Source: Panicum virgatum
Taxonomy: Eukaryota > Streptophyta > Magnoliopsida > Poales > Poaceae
Reading direction: 5' to 3'
DNA length: 64,000 nt
Assembly: GCF_016808335.1 (NCBI RefSeq)
Contig: NC_053146.1
Span: 8,067,015 to 8,131,014, forward strand
The notes beneath the pieces were generated by a model. That model was given only the letters and a program-made list of their open reading frames with translations, did no database searches and had not been told where the DNA came from. The position numbers and the translations under genes were made by a program. Positions 11,950 to 21,468 of this stretch are shown here, piece after piece. Position 1 is the stretch's first letter. Each line of letters opens with the position of its first letter.

Positions 11950-12159
11950 GGGAAAGGTCATTGGTACCGGTTGGAAAGTGTGGCAGCCTCTGTGATACCG
12001 GTTGGTCTTTCCAACCGGTACCAATGGAAGCCTAAGGCACCGGTTGAAAAATCTGGTGTCTTAAAGCGAGGCCATTGGTCTCGGTTTGCGAGAACCGGTT
12101 GGAAAACCGGTGCCTAAGGCTTTTTCCAAACGGTTCCCATAGCCTGTTTTCCAGTAGTG
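11950..12159. repeat. 3' subterminal and terminal repeats of the CACTA element
   Basis: Copies of GGTACCGGTTGG, CAACCGGTACC and AACCGGTGCC precede the terminal TTTTCCAGTAGTG. They mirror the 5' block and define the right end. Confidence 0.85.
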
Positions 12160-12384
12160 CACACAGCAGCAGTAATACAATAAAAAGAAATTTTACAAGC
12201 TTGGAGAGGCATTAGGATGCATTTTATGTGTCTATGATTTGTGGGCCCATAAGAGAGTGGCCAATTTACATCACCAATCACCCACCTTGGGCCAGAATGG
12301 GTGACAGTTGAACAAAAATCCTAAAAGACTCTTACAAAAAAATGTAGAGAGGTAAGACCTGACCAAAACACCCTAATAGTGTGT

Positions 12385-13020
12385 TCAATCTATCTGTCGT
12401 ACACGCAGGGCCCTGAGCCCCTTAGCTCCTGCAGCTATCCAAAGCTGTAATTCATCCTTATAGGCTTGCAAAGCAACTTGGAGGCGGGGAGCTAGTACAT
12501 CAAAGACACATGCATTATGGTGTTTCCAAATGATCCAAGCACCTAGCATGACCAATGAATTAAACCCTTTTTTGTGCTGTTCAGGGAGTTTCCTCCAAGC
12601 TCTCAACCACCAATTAGCCAAAGAAACAGTTCTTCGGCTAGGGACTAATGCAACCAAATTCAAGGGCTGCAAGACAGCGAACCAGAATTGTCTAGCAAAA
12701 ACACATGTCGTGAGGATGTGTTGTACCATTTCCTCTTCTTGATCACAGAGGGGGCAGTGATCCGAGTAAGGGAGTCCTCTTTTTTGTAACCGGTCAGCTG
12801 TCCAACAGCGATTCCGGATTGCTAGCCAAATAAAAGTTTTGCATTTTCCGGGAGCCCAAGATTTCGACAAACACTTCCAAGGTTCAAATGTAATGGAACC
12901 AAAGAAGAAAGCTCGGTAGGCTTATTTAGTAGAGAAGGAACCTGAGGATTCCAACTTCCAGTGATGAACATCCTCCAAATCATTAAGTGTAAAATCTGAA
13001 ACTAGATCCCATAGCTGCAG
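12385..13020 (-). pseudogene. LINE zf-RVT C-terminal segment
   Basis: Encodes LQLWDLVSDFTL, the HHWKLESSG region, then KSWAPGKCKTFIWLAIRNRC and CPLCDQEEEMVQHILTTC, the Cys/His zinc-binding end of plant LINE ORF2 (zf-RVT family). An in-frame TAA replaces a codon after FSTK near 12925. This part lies downstream of the TRIM insertion on the coding strand. Confidence 0.85.
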
Positions 13021-13798
13021 TGTAACGTCCCGCCTCCCTGAGGCCGGGACCGCTTACATCTGGCTGCTTTTTAGGACATAGACTGCCCTCACAGACCAAC
13101 ACCAATCTTTTCTGCACACTTTGTCCTCACTCATGCGCACCCGGGAAGAACTTCCCGGTCGGTCACCCATCCCCAAATTGCTCCGGGCCAAGCACGCTTA
13201 ACCTTAGAGTTCTTTGAAGATCGGCTTCCGGAAAAGAAGTTGCAACTTGTTGGTATGAGTATCCTATTAATCCTATTAAGCCCTGGACCGGGGTGTCACA
13301 TACTCACCCCCTTAAGAGACCGACGTCCCCGTCGGTTAATCCCAAGCAAGGAACGTCCTCTCTTGGCCACGTCCCGTACGTCCAGTGCCAACGGCACATG
13401 TGCCACATCCGTGCGTCCAGTGCCAACGGTCCATGTGACATGTCCATGCGTCCAGTGCCAACGGCGCATCCCAAATGCCCGTGCACTGACCCGCCACGCG
13501 CCCATCCACATGCCGGTGCCAACTGCTCCCCCACGCGCCCGTGATCATGCCCGCGCACATACGCCCATACATGCCCGTGAAACTGTGAGAGTCGGCTCTG
13601 ATACCATTCTGTAACGTCCCGCCTCCCTGAGGCCGGGCCCGCTTACATCTGGCTGTTTTTTAGGACATAGACTGCCCTCACAGACCAACACCAATCTTTT
13701 CTGCACACTTTGTCCTCACTCATGCACACCCGGGAAGAACTTCCCGGTCGGTCACCCATCCCCAAATTGCTTCGGGCCAAGCACGCTTAACCTCAGAC
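13021..13798 (-). mobile_element. TRIM-type LTR retrotransposon inside the LINE
   Basis: A 778-bp non-coding element with two direct repeats: 13021-13299 (full, 279 bp) and 13610-13798 (truncated). On the minus strand the LTR starts TGTGACACCCCGG and ends GGGACGTTACA. A primer-binding site TGGTATCAGAGCC (complement at 13594-13606) lies 3 bases inside the 5' LTR, and a polypurine tract CTTAAGGGGGTGAGT (complement at 13301-13315) adjoins the 3' LTR. The 5' LTR lacks about 90 bp of its start and is fused directly to LINE sequence; LINE sequence is also missing at this junction. Confidence 0.85.
13379..13465. repeat. 35-bp tandem repeat inside the TRIM
   Basis: CGTCCAGTGCCAACGG occurs at 13379, 13414 and 13449, an exact 35-bp spacing, with similar CATGTG-containing spacers between copies. 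Confidence 0.9.
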
Positions 13799-15619
13799 CA
13801 GAATAATGTATTCTCACCATTACCGACATTGGTTACAACCGAAATGGCAAACATGGCCGAGGTGTTCGAGTGTACCGGGATTTCCAGGCCGGCCCATTGT
13901 CGATCAGGTTTTGTTTTTTCTATCCAAAGCCACCGCATTTGTTGTGCCCATCCCATGACCTCTAGGTTATGGATACCGAGCCCTCCTAGCTCGAGTGGCC
14001 CCATGATCTTCTCCCAAGCCACCAAGCAACAGCCACCATTGACCTCTTTTCTTCCCTTCCATAAGAAGCTCCTTCTGATTTTATCGATGGCTTTAATGAA
14101 CCACTTAGGAACTTTCAGTGCCACCAGTAAATAGATTGGGACGAGAACAAAACGTACCATGACAGCACGACTAGATAAACTCATAAGTGAAGCCTTCCAT
14201 CCAGGTAATTTGTTGGCAATTTTTTGCTCAATCCATGCCATCAGATCACCCTTTCTCAGTTTCTTATCCAAAATGGGCAGTCCTAAATAGGTGGAAGTGA
14301 AAAAAAGCCGTAGTGCATTGGAGAGTACCACTGACCACTTCAATAATATCTCTATCACACTTGATGGGAATCACATTACTCTTATGGAGATTGGTGTGTA
14401 AGCCTGAAGCATTACCAAAAACTTCCAGTAGAGATTTTGTGAGTTGGAGATCTGCTTCATCTGGGTGAATAAAAAGAGCCATGTCATCTGCATAGAGGGA
14501 GAGTCGCAGTCCAGTTGATTGCAGCGGTTTCAGCAGGCCTTCCAAATTAGCCTGAGCAAACAAACTATTCAAAACATCCATAACCAGAATAAATAGCATG
14601 GGAGAGAGAGGATCTCCCTACCTAAGACCACGCTGGTGGTAGATGTAATCCCCCGGGCTCACCATTTAGTATAATATGTGTGGAGGCAGACTTGAGGAGA
14701 TTGGCAATAAGTGTGCACCAAGAAGGCCCAAACCCCAAATGAGATAGGATCTCCAGCAAAAAAGGCCAAGCAACCGAATCAAAAGCTTTGGAAATACCCA
14801 ATTTCAAGAAAAGACTTGCCACCTTGCGATGATGAAGAACCTTGATGGTTTGTTGGACTAGAATGAAGTTGTTGTGGATGCACCGGCCTTTTATGAAGGC
14901 GCTCTGATTAGAAGCCACCATATTGTCAAGGAGAGGAGCAAGTATGTTGGCCATCAGTTTTGTGACTAGTTTAGCAAAACTATGTACCAGACTAATTGGT
15001 CTATAGTCTTTGGCTTCTAGTGCTTTGGCTTTCTTGGGAATCAGGGTGAGGTAGGCTGAGTTTAAAAGTTCAAGCTTCCTTGCATCCCCCTGCTGCAAGG
15101 TCAGAAGAGCTGCCATAAAATCAGTTTTGATTATAGACCAGCATGACTTGTAGAATTTTCCAGTGAAGCCATCTGGCCCTGGGGCCCTGTCTGCTGTAAT
15201 GAGCTGATTGTTGTCCAAACTTCAGTTTCAGAGAAAGGTGTATCAAGTGCTGAAAGATCAAAGCCAGCTCTGTGAAAAGCCTCCAGGTTTAAGGTGGTTG
15301 TTCTCTCTGCAGCTATACCCAGAATTCAATCAAAAAAATCGAAGAGAATCTGATGTTTTTCCTGCTGTGTCGTGACCACATGATCTTCAGTTTTCAGCTT
15401 CCAAATATAGTTCTTGTGTTTTCTGAACCTGGTTTGTTTGTGGAAGAAAGAGGTATTGGCATCACCATCCTTCAAGTACCTCACCCGAGAACGTAATCGA
15501 GCAATTGTCCTTTTGAGGGAAGCAGGGCAAGACAGTGACTTTTCAGTTTTCGTCTCAACCAATCTTCACCGTAAGAGAGGAGCCGGTGATCTCGTGCCAT
15601 CTCAAGATGATGTAAAATC
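13799..15619 (-). pseudogene. LINE reverse transcriptase segment
   Basis: Encodes the reverse transcriptase of a plant LINE. Visible blocks in order are APGPDGFTGKFYKSCW, LTLIPKKAKALEAKDYRPIS, NQSAFIKGRCIHNN, GLRLSLYADDMALF (the catalytic YADD motif), and NVGNGENTLFW just before the TRIM. Frames change between 15326 and 15218, near 14620 and near 14290, so no full-length product is possible. Confidence 0.9.
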
Positions 15620-15837
15620 AGGCCTGTTTTTGGGCCCTTGCAACCGCACAGGGCCCTCAAATTTCAGGGCCCCCAAAATACAATAAGTGTACTATCTATA
15701 TTTATATAGTAGGCTTTATTTTAGCTATATTTTGACCAAAATCGATGCAAACCGTGGCCCAAATATACATGAGAAGAGGAAACTGTGTAACCCAGCAGCC
15801 TGATGCTTCCGCTTCTGCCGTCGCCACGTTCGAGCAA

Positions 15838-16326
15838 TAGAGATGGTAGCGGATCGGGTTTGGTGCGGGTATCCGCGGGTGTCGGTTTTTCGGGTTTCGG
15901 GTTTGGTGTTGGTTTTTCGCCCACGGTTTTCAGGTTCGGGTTTGGGTTTGGTTTCGGGTTCGGTTTTGGATTTTGGTTTCCACCCGTGGATATCCAATGG
16001 ATATCCGAAATAAATCATTTGGAATTAAAACTCATGTTTTATAATATTTTAATGATAACTTGTTTACTTAGACTATTAAATTTATTAAAAGTTGACTCAT
16101 GAAAATATTTATTATTTGTTGCCTCTTGTTTATACATGTGAATATGTGTATATTTATCCGCGGATTTCGGGTATCCATTCGGGTTTCGAGTATCCGCGGG
16201 TTTGGTTTTGATGATGGATTTCCACCCGAATCGGTTTTGGGTTCGGGTTCGGGTTTCGGTTTCGGGTTTCGGTTTTGGGTGCACGAAGACTCCATCCGAT
16301 CCGAACCCGACCCGTTGCCATCCTTA
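15838..16326. mobile_element. hAT MITE with perfect 8-bp target duplication
   Basis: A 489-bp element starts TAGAGATGGTAGCGGATCGG and ends with the inverted form TAAGGATGGCAACGGGTCGG. Both sides carry TCGAGCAA (15830-15837 and 16327-16334). The interior is low-complexity GGGTTTCGGGTTTGG, denser toward the two ends, with an AT-rich centre. Open frames through it come only from this composition. Confidence 0.93.
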
Positions 16327-16797
16327 TCGAGCAAGTTCCGCCCAGGCGATGGTCGCAGCAGTGCCCGCCACCCAGGCATCCCCTCCCGCTCGGCGCTCCC
16401 GTGGGTGTGGCCTGGCCCTCCGCCCTGCCGCTCTGCAGGCCGCCTGCGACCCTGGCCGCTGCAGAGTGCAGACCTGCTGTGCACTGTGCAAGCTGGTGCG
16501 GTGGCCGGTGGGTCACGGGTGCAGGCCTGAGGCCTGGTGCGGACGTCCGACGTGTGGTGGCCGTGGCTGTGTGCCCCTGTGTGTGTCTGCTAAGTGCTAG
16601 TACCTGCGTCAGTTGAACTTGGATTGAGAAGCCAAGAAGGCAATCAGCAAGGCGACCTGCTGTTGGATTGAAGTTATCGAAGGTAATCTCCATCTCTGAG
16701 TCTGACACAATATTATTTTGTAATTTCATAGAATAATTATATCAATTATTACTAGTTCCAAAAACATCTATTAATTTTGTTGTTTCTATTGTTAGTC

Positions 16798-16941
16798 ATG
16801 TCTTCTAGAAAATATGCATCTGGTTATCAAAAGCGTCAAAAGAAACAGAGGATAGATGAACTAATTCAATCTCAGAAAGGGGCCATGAAAAGATTTATTA
16901 GAAAGGAACCACAAGTTTCTCCTCCTCGACTCAAAGAATGA
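16798..16941 (+). pseudogene. hAT transposase N-terminal fragment
   Basis: Encodes 47 residues starting [16 protein letters not shown], followed by [16 protein letters not shown], the basic, highly charged start seen in grass hAT transposases that carry a TTF-type zinc finger. It ends at TGA 16939-16941; the zinc finger and catalytic domains are absent. Confidence 0.7.
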
Positions 16942-17102
16942 TGTTCTTCAAGTGAAGATCATGCAATGAAGAGTCGAATAATGAATAGGTATGATAATCC
17001 TTGAAATATTTTGTTTACACATACTATGTTATAATATATATGACATTTTTATAGTAGTTATTACTAAGCCACTAGGGCCCCAGTTCATAGTTCCGCATAG
17101 GG

Positions 17103-17801
17103 TGATGGAACCCGCTGGGGTTTGCTTCCGATCTTTTCGATGAGAGTGGGGGATAACTCGATTTGAGGAGGATCGACGTTGTGCTGCCCGACTACAACAC
17201 CACAAGGGCTGCGATGCGCCTTAGCGACAGTTACACCGCCTCCAATTTGTATTGTTCTTGTTGTGCCAAGAACAACCTTGAACCTGCAAGCAAATTGAAG
17301 AACAAGCAAGAATAAGTGGACAAGCAAACAACACACAGACCTTGCCCAAAGGATAAATCTAATACACACGAAGTTGGGGTTCTGAATCGAGCAAATCGGG
17401 TGGTCTAATCGACACACGCGTTTACAAGGAAGTAGCAGCAGCTAAACTTACAACCAAACAAAACTCAAGTCTCAAATGGTGGCTGCTGGTGGTTTATATA
17501 GGTGGGGGAGCAACCAAGAGGCGTGGGGGTTGTAAACCCTAACTTAGAATGGGCCCCTAGGGGGCTGAACTAGATACAATGGCCTCAGCCCAAGGCTGGA
17601 AGACTGAACGTCATTTTGGCGATTCTGCTTAACTCCTTTGGAATTTCCTCATGAGGTTGGATCCATCTGAAAGTAGACTTCAGGAGCTTTCCAACAAGTA
17701 CTCATGGGCTTCAAACAATATTCAGAGCTAAGAGTTATGGCCTTCCGAAGTTGCCCCTTCCTGGAGGTCCGAACTGGTATGGTCCGATCTGATCATCCAC
17801 A
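17103..17801 (-). repeat. 3' LTR of gypsy element 1
   Basis: On the minus strand it starts TGTGGATGATCAG and ends GGGTTCCATCA. The start is preceded by the polypurine tract AAGAAAAGCGAG. Its partner LTR is missing, so age cannot be estimated. Confidence 0.75.
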
Positions 17802-20340
17802 CTCGCTTTTCTTGTCGTGTTTGCTCTCCCTCCAATCTGGTTCATGTCGCAAGTTCCTAAGAATAAGAAAAGCATCACAAGAATTTAGTAGTACCCCATT
17901 CATGGATGATGGTTTATGGACAGCGAGGAACGAGTTTACCTGATAATTTTGCTCTCGTGCACGAGCTCTTGTCATTGGTTCTTGCTGCGTAGTAGGCATA
18001 GGTGTATCGTTGGGAGGGATGTTCTCATCATCCTCCCCTTCTTGCATTTGAGTCGTCCTCGACTCAAGTTCATCTTCCTCGCCCAAATATGGTTTCAAAT
18101 CATGAGGATTAAGGCGTGACTTAGCTTTTTGCCATGTTGTGCAGCGAGCAACAAATCTCTCCACGTCCCTCCGCATCTGGGCCAAAAGAAATGATCAGCA
18201 AGGATGTCTTCTGTCTTCTTCACACCAAAGTGTCCCATCATCCCTCCTCCATGTGCTTCCTGCAGTAATAACAAACGCACTGAGCTAGCTGGAATGCATA
18301 GCTTGTTAGCTCTAAAAACAAACCCATCAGTTAGGACAAATTTGTTCGAAGTTTTCCCCTCCTTACAGTTCAGCAACACATCCTTAAAATCATCATCATG
18401 AGCATATTGTGCTTTAATCATTTCCAAGCCGAAAATTTTGCAATCAAGTTGGGACAGCATAGTGTAACGCCTAGACAAAGCATCAGCAATGACATTCTCC
18501 TTCCCTTTCTTGTGTTTGATGACATAAGGGAAAGATTCAATGAATTCAACCCATTTAGCATGCCTACAATTCAGTTTTGCTTGACTTCGAATGTGTTTTA
18601 AGGACTCATGATCAGAATGTATAACAAACTCTTTGGGCCACAAATAGTGCTGCCAAGTTTCCAAAGTTCAAACTAAAGCAAGCAATTCCTTATCGTAAGT
18701 AGAATAGTTCAAGCTAGGTCCACTCAATTTCTCACTGAAATATGCTACAGGCTTACCATCTTGCAGCAGCACGCCACCCAACCCAATTCCACTAGCATCA
18801 CATTCGAGTTCAAATGTTTTATTGAAATATGGAAGTTGGAGCAAGGGTGCATGAGTTAACTTATCTTTGAGCACGCTGAAACCATCCTATTGAGCTGCAG
18901 CCCAAGTGAAGGTTGTACCCTTCTTAGTGAGTTCATGCAACGGGGCTGCAATGGTGCTAAAGTCCTTCACAAAGCGACAATAAAATCCAGCAAGTCCTAG
19001 AAAGCTTCGCACTTGGGTGACCGTTGTGGGAACCGGCCAGCTGTGAATGGCTTCAACCTTGGCTTGATCGACTTGAATTCCCTGCGATGTCACAACATAG
19101 CCAAGAAAAGAGACTCGATCTATGCAAAAGGTGCACTTCTCAAGGTTACCAAACAAACGTGCATCACGGAGAGCATCCAAAACAGCACGCAAATGATCAA
19201 GATGGTCTTCTAGTGATTTGCTATAGATCAGAATGTCATCAAAATATACCACAACAAATCTGCCAATGAAAGCGCGTAAAACTTCATTCATTAATCTCAT
19301 GAAAGTGCTGGGTGCATTAGTGAGACCAAAAGGCATGACTAACCACTCATATAGACCAAATTTAGTTTTAAACGTTGTTTTCCATTCATCTCCTAACTTC
19401 ATGCGAATCTGGTGGTAACCACTATGCAAATCAATTTTCGAGAACACAATTGAGCCACTCAATTTATCAAGCATATCATCTAGCCTAGGGATAGGATGAC
19501 GATATCTGATTGTTATGTTATTAATCACTCGGCAATCTACACACATGCGCCAAGATCTATCTTTCTTAGGAACCAAAAGGACAGGAACAACGCAGGGGCT
19601 CAGAGACTCACGCACGTAACCTTTGTTGAGCAATTCTTGCACTTGGCGCTGAATTTCTTTAGTTTCTTCAGGGTTGTTCCTGTATGGTGCACGATTGGGC
19701 AAGGAGGCCCCGGGAATAAGGTCAATCTGGTGCTCAATCCCACGAATTGGTGGCAGCCCCGGTGGCACCTCCTTTGGAAAAACATCCGCATACTCCTGCA
19801 AAAGGTTAGTGACAACAGGGGGCAAGGAAAGAGGTATGCCTTGAAGTGAAAACATGCCCCTTTCAGCTTGATCTCATTTCTGTTATCATGAACAGATTTG
19901 GCACTTCTCTTTTTGTGCTTCTCAAGTTCGTTTGCCACAATCTGATTTTCACTTTTAGCATGTTCCTGATTCTTCATTTTACTAGCTCTAGTAAGTTCAT
20001 CTTTTAAAATTGTTTCAGGAGACATTGGATGCAACACAATCCTTTTATCATGGTATTAGAAGGAATACTGATTTGATCTACCATGATGCATAGAATCTTT
20101 ATCAAATTGCCATGGCCTTCCTAGCAGAATATTATATGCTTGCATTGGCACAACATCACATTCAACAACATCTTTATAGGATTCGATGGCAAGATTAATT
20201 CGCACAAGTTTTCTTACCTTTGCCTTACCGGTGTTATTCAGCCATTGAATACAATATGGATGCGGGTGTGGTTGGGTGGTAAGCGTAAGCTTCTCCACCA
20301 TGTCGCTACTGGCCAAGTTGTTGCAGCTAGCTACCTCCAT
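17793..20340 (-). pseudogene. gypsy element 1 pol (protease, RT, RNase H, integrase), decayed
   Basis: Order on the minus strand: protease IIDGGS (20330), reverse transcriptase with [13 protein letters not shown] (about 19240), RNase H from [18 protein letters not shown] to IADALSRR, then the integrase zinc-binding start [14 protein letters not shown]. Breaks: a 4-bp TAGC duplication after IIDGGS shifts the frame; TAG after AAAQ (18885); TGA before TLETWQ (18665); a 1-bp loss near 18185. The integrase catalytic core is missing: SRLNPH is joined directly to [11 protein letters not shown] near 18100, removing roughly 350 residues. The element could not integrate by itself. Confidence 0.9.
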
Positions 20341-20451
20341 CGATGATCACTCGACACGAACGCTCTTTGATGACACACTTTGTTTGGAACAATGTGTGCC
20401 GCTGATTTTGCTCCACTTTCTCTATTTGTGCGCTCAGCACACGCTGCACAA

Positions 20452-21468
20452 TTAGGCTCTCATAGCGGTCAGCTTCAGCTGCATTAATATGTTCTTCTGA
20501 GCAGCCCTCACTTCCTGCATGGTCAGCCACAAGCAATGCAAGTATATCTTCATCAAGTTCACTAGTAGATGAGTACTCACCATCATTATTGACCACCAAA
20601 ACACGCTATTGCTTGGGCAGTCACGCATGACATGCCCAAATCCCTTGCAGCGGTGGCACTGAACATCTCTTGTTCTACCTGTGGATGCCACCGATGAAGT
20701 GGTTGCAGCAGGTTTTTGCGTTGTCTTTGCTGCTGAATTTGCAGGGTTGTCACGAGGCTTGTCGCAAGAAGGTGGGGCTGCTGTCCGAGCTGACGATTAA
20801 TAAGGTGCAGCAACACGTCCAGTTGATGGAATGCTTGAGCGGGGCTGTGTGGAAAAATTTCTCCCTGCAGAAATGTTAGTCCTGGTACTTGCACGTTGTC
20901 CCTGCACTTCCCTTTCAGCTTTGCAAGCAAGATGGAACAAACGGGTTATGTTAGTGTACTCTTTATAAGCAAGGATGTCCTGAATTTTCCGGTTTATCCC
21001 GCCCAAAAATCTAGCCATAGCAGGTTCCACATCCTCCTCTAAATTGCAGCGTAGCATGCCCATTTGCAGCTCATGATAGTATTCTTCTACACTTTTAGTA
21101 CCTTGTTTTAACTGCTGCAGCTGGTTTAAAAGATCACATGCATAGTAAGATGGAACAAATCTAGCCCTCATGATCCGTTTCAAAGCATCCCAAGTTTGTG
21201 GCATGTTATTAGGATTTTTCTTGCCATGTTCTATCCAGCAAATGGAAGCAAAATCAGTGAATTCACTAGTTGCAGCCCTAACACATGCATTTTCAGGAAA
21301 ATCATGACAAGTAAACTTTTGTTCAACAGCCATCTCCCAAGTAAGATAAGCATCCGGATCATATTTACCATCAAAAGAGGGTATCTTAAATTTTATCTTA
21401 CTGAAAGCAATGTCATTGTTATGTACCTCATGTGGACGCTGTCCACCCATACCTCGATGGTTACGACG
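20452..21468 (-). pseudogene. gypsy element 1 gag, 5' part missing
   Basis: Encodes the capsid part of gag (KFKIPSFDGKYDPDAYL, YYHELQMGMLRC) and a CCHC zinc knuckle CHRCKGFGHVMRDC near 20650. The reading frame changes near 20800. The insertion of gypsy element 2 at 21469 removes the N-terminal region; residues before RRNHRGMGG belong to that element's LTR. Confidence 0.85.

Larger units (their letters stand above)
1771..12159 (+). mobile_element. complete CACTA (En/Spm) DNA transposon
   Basis: A 10,389-bp element starts CACTACTAGAAAACGGGCC and ends with its inverted copy (CACTACTGGAAAACAGGCT from the other strand). The 3-bp sequence CAC lies on both sides (1768-1770 and 12160-12162), the target duplication length of CACTA elements. 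Both ends carry dense ACCGGTTG / CACCGGG subterminal repeats. It holds two plus-strand genes: a TNP2 transposase (2297-5507) and a second gene ending in a Ulp1-type protease (8017-11671). Both contain stops and frameshifts, so the element is structurally whole but no longer autonomous. The ends and duplication are direct observation; loss of activity is inference. Confidence 0.95.
12365..15619 (-). mobile_element. LINE (non-LTR retrotransposon), 5'-truncated and decayed
   Basis: Minus-strand coding fragments follow LINE order: a linker containing RLRSRVRYLKDGDANTSFFH (15560 down), reverse transcriptase, then a zinc-binding zf-RVT end. No endonuclease domain is present, so the 5' part is missing; the hAT remnant begins where it stops. 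A TRIM element and a small deletion interrupt it at 13021-13798. The 3' end near 12365 is set by the last coding part; a clear poly(A) tail was not found. Confidence 0.85.
15620..17102 (+). mobile_element. hAT transposon remnant (TTF-type zinc finger family)
   Basis: Starts with GGCCC-rich terminal-type DNA (GGGCCCTTGC, CAGGGCCCTC, CAGGGCCCCC) and keeps a short first coding exon at 16798-16941. A matching ACTAGGGCCCC stretch occurs near the right end (17070-17081). The rest of the transposase is gone. The right tip is replaced by gypsy element 1, whose LTR begins at 17103. Family assignment rests on the protein start and on my memory of grass hAT elements. Confidence 0.6.
17103..21468 (-). 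mobile_element. Ty3/gypsy element 1, partial
   Basis: A minus-strand gypsy element with a 3' LTR at 17103-17801, then decayed pol and gag up to 21468. There gypsy element 2 begins, so the 5' part of gag, the leader and the 5' LTR are not in the window. The LTR is bounded by TG...CA, with a purine-rich tract AAGAAAAGCGAG adjacent. The insertion lies in the hAT remnant. Confidence 0.85.

Noticed and set aside
13379..13465. CRISPR-like regular repeats
   Set aside because: Three 16-base copies at 35-bp spacing in a plant retroelement; spacers are similar to one another, and no cas genes or prokaryotic context exist.
15803..16530. GFGFGFGF-type frame and others
   Set aside because: Produced by the GGGTTTCGGG repeats of the hAT MITE.
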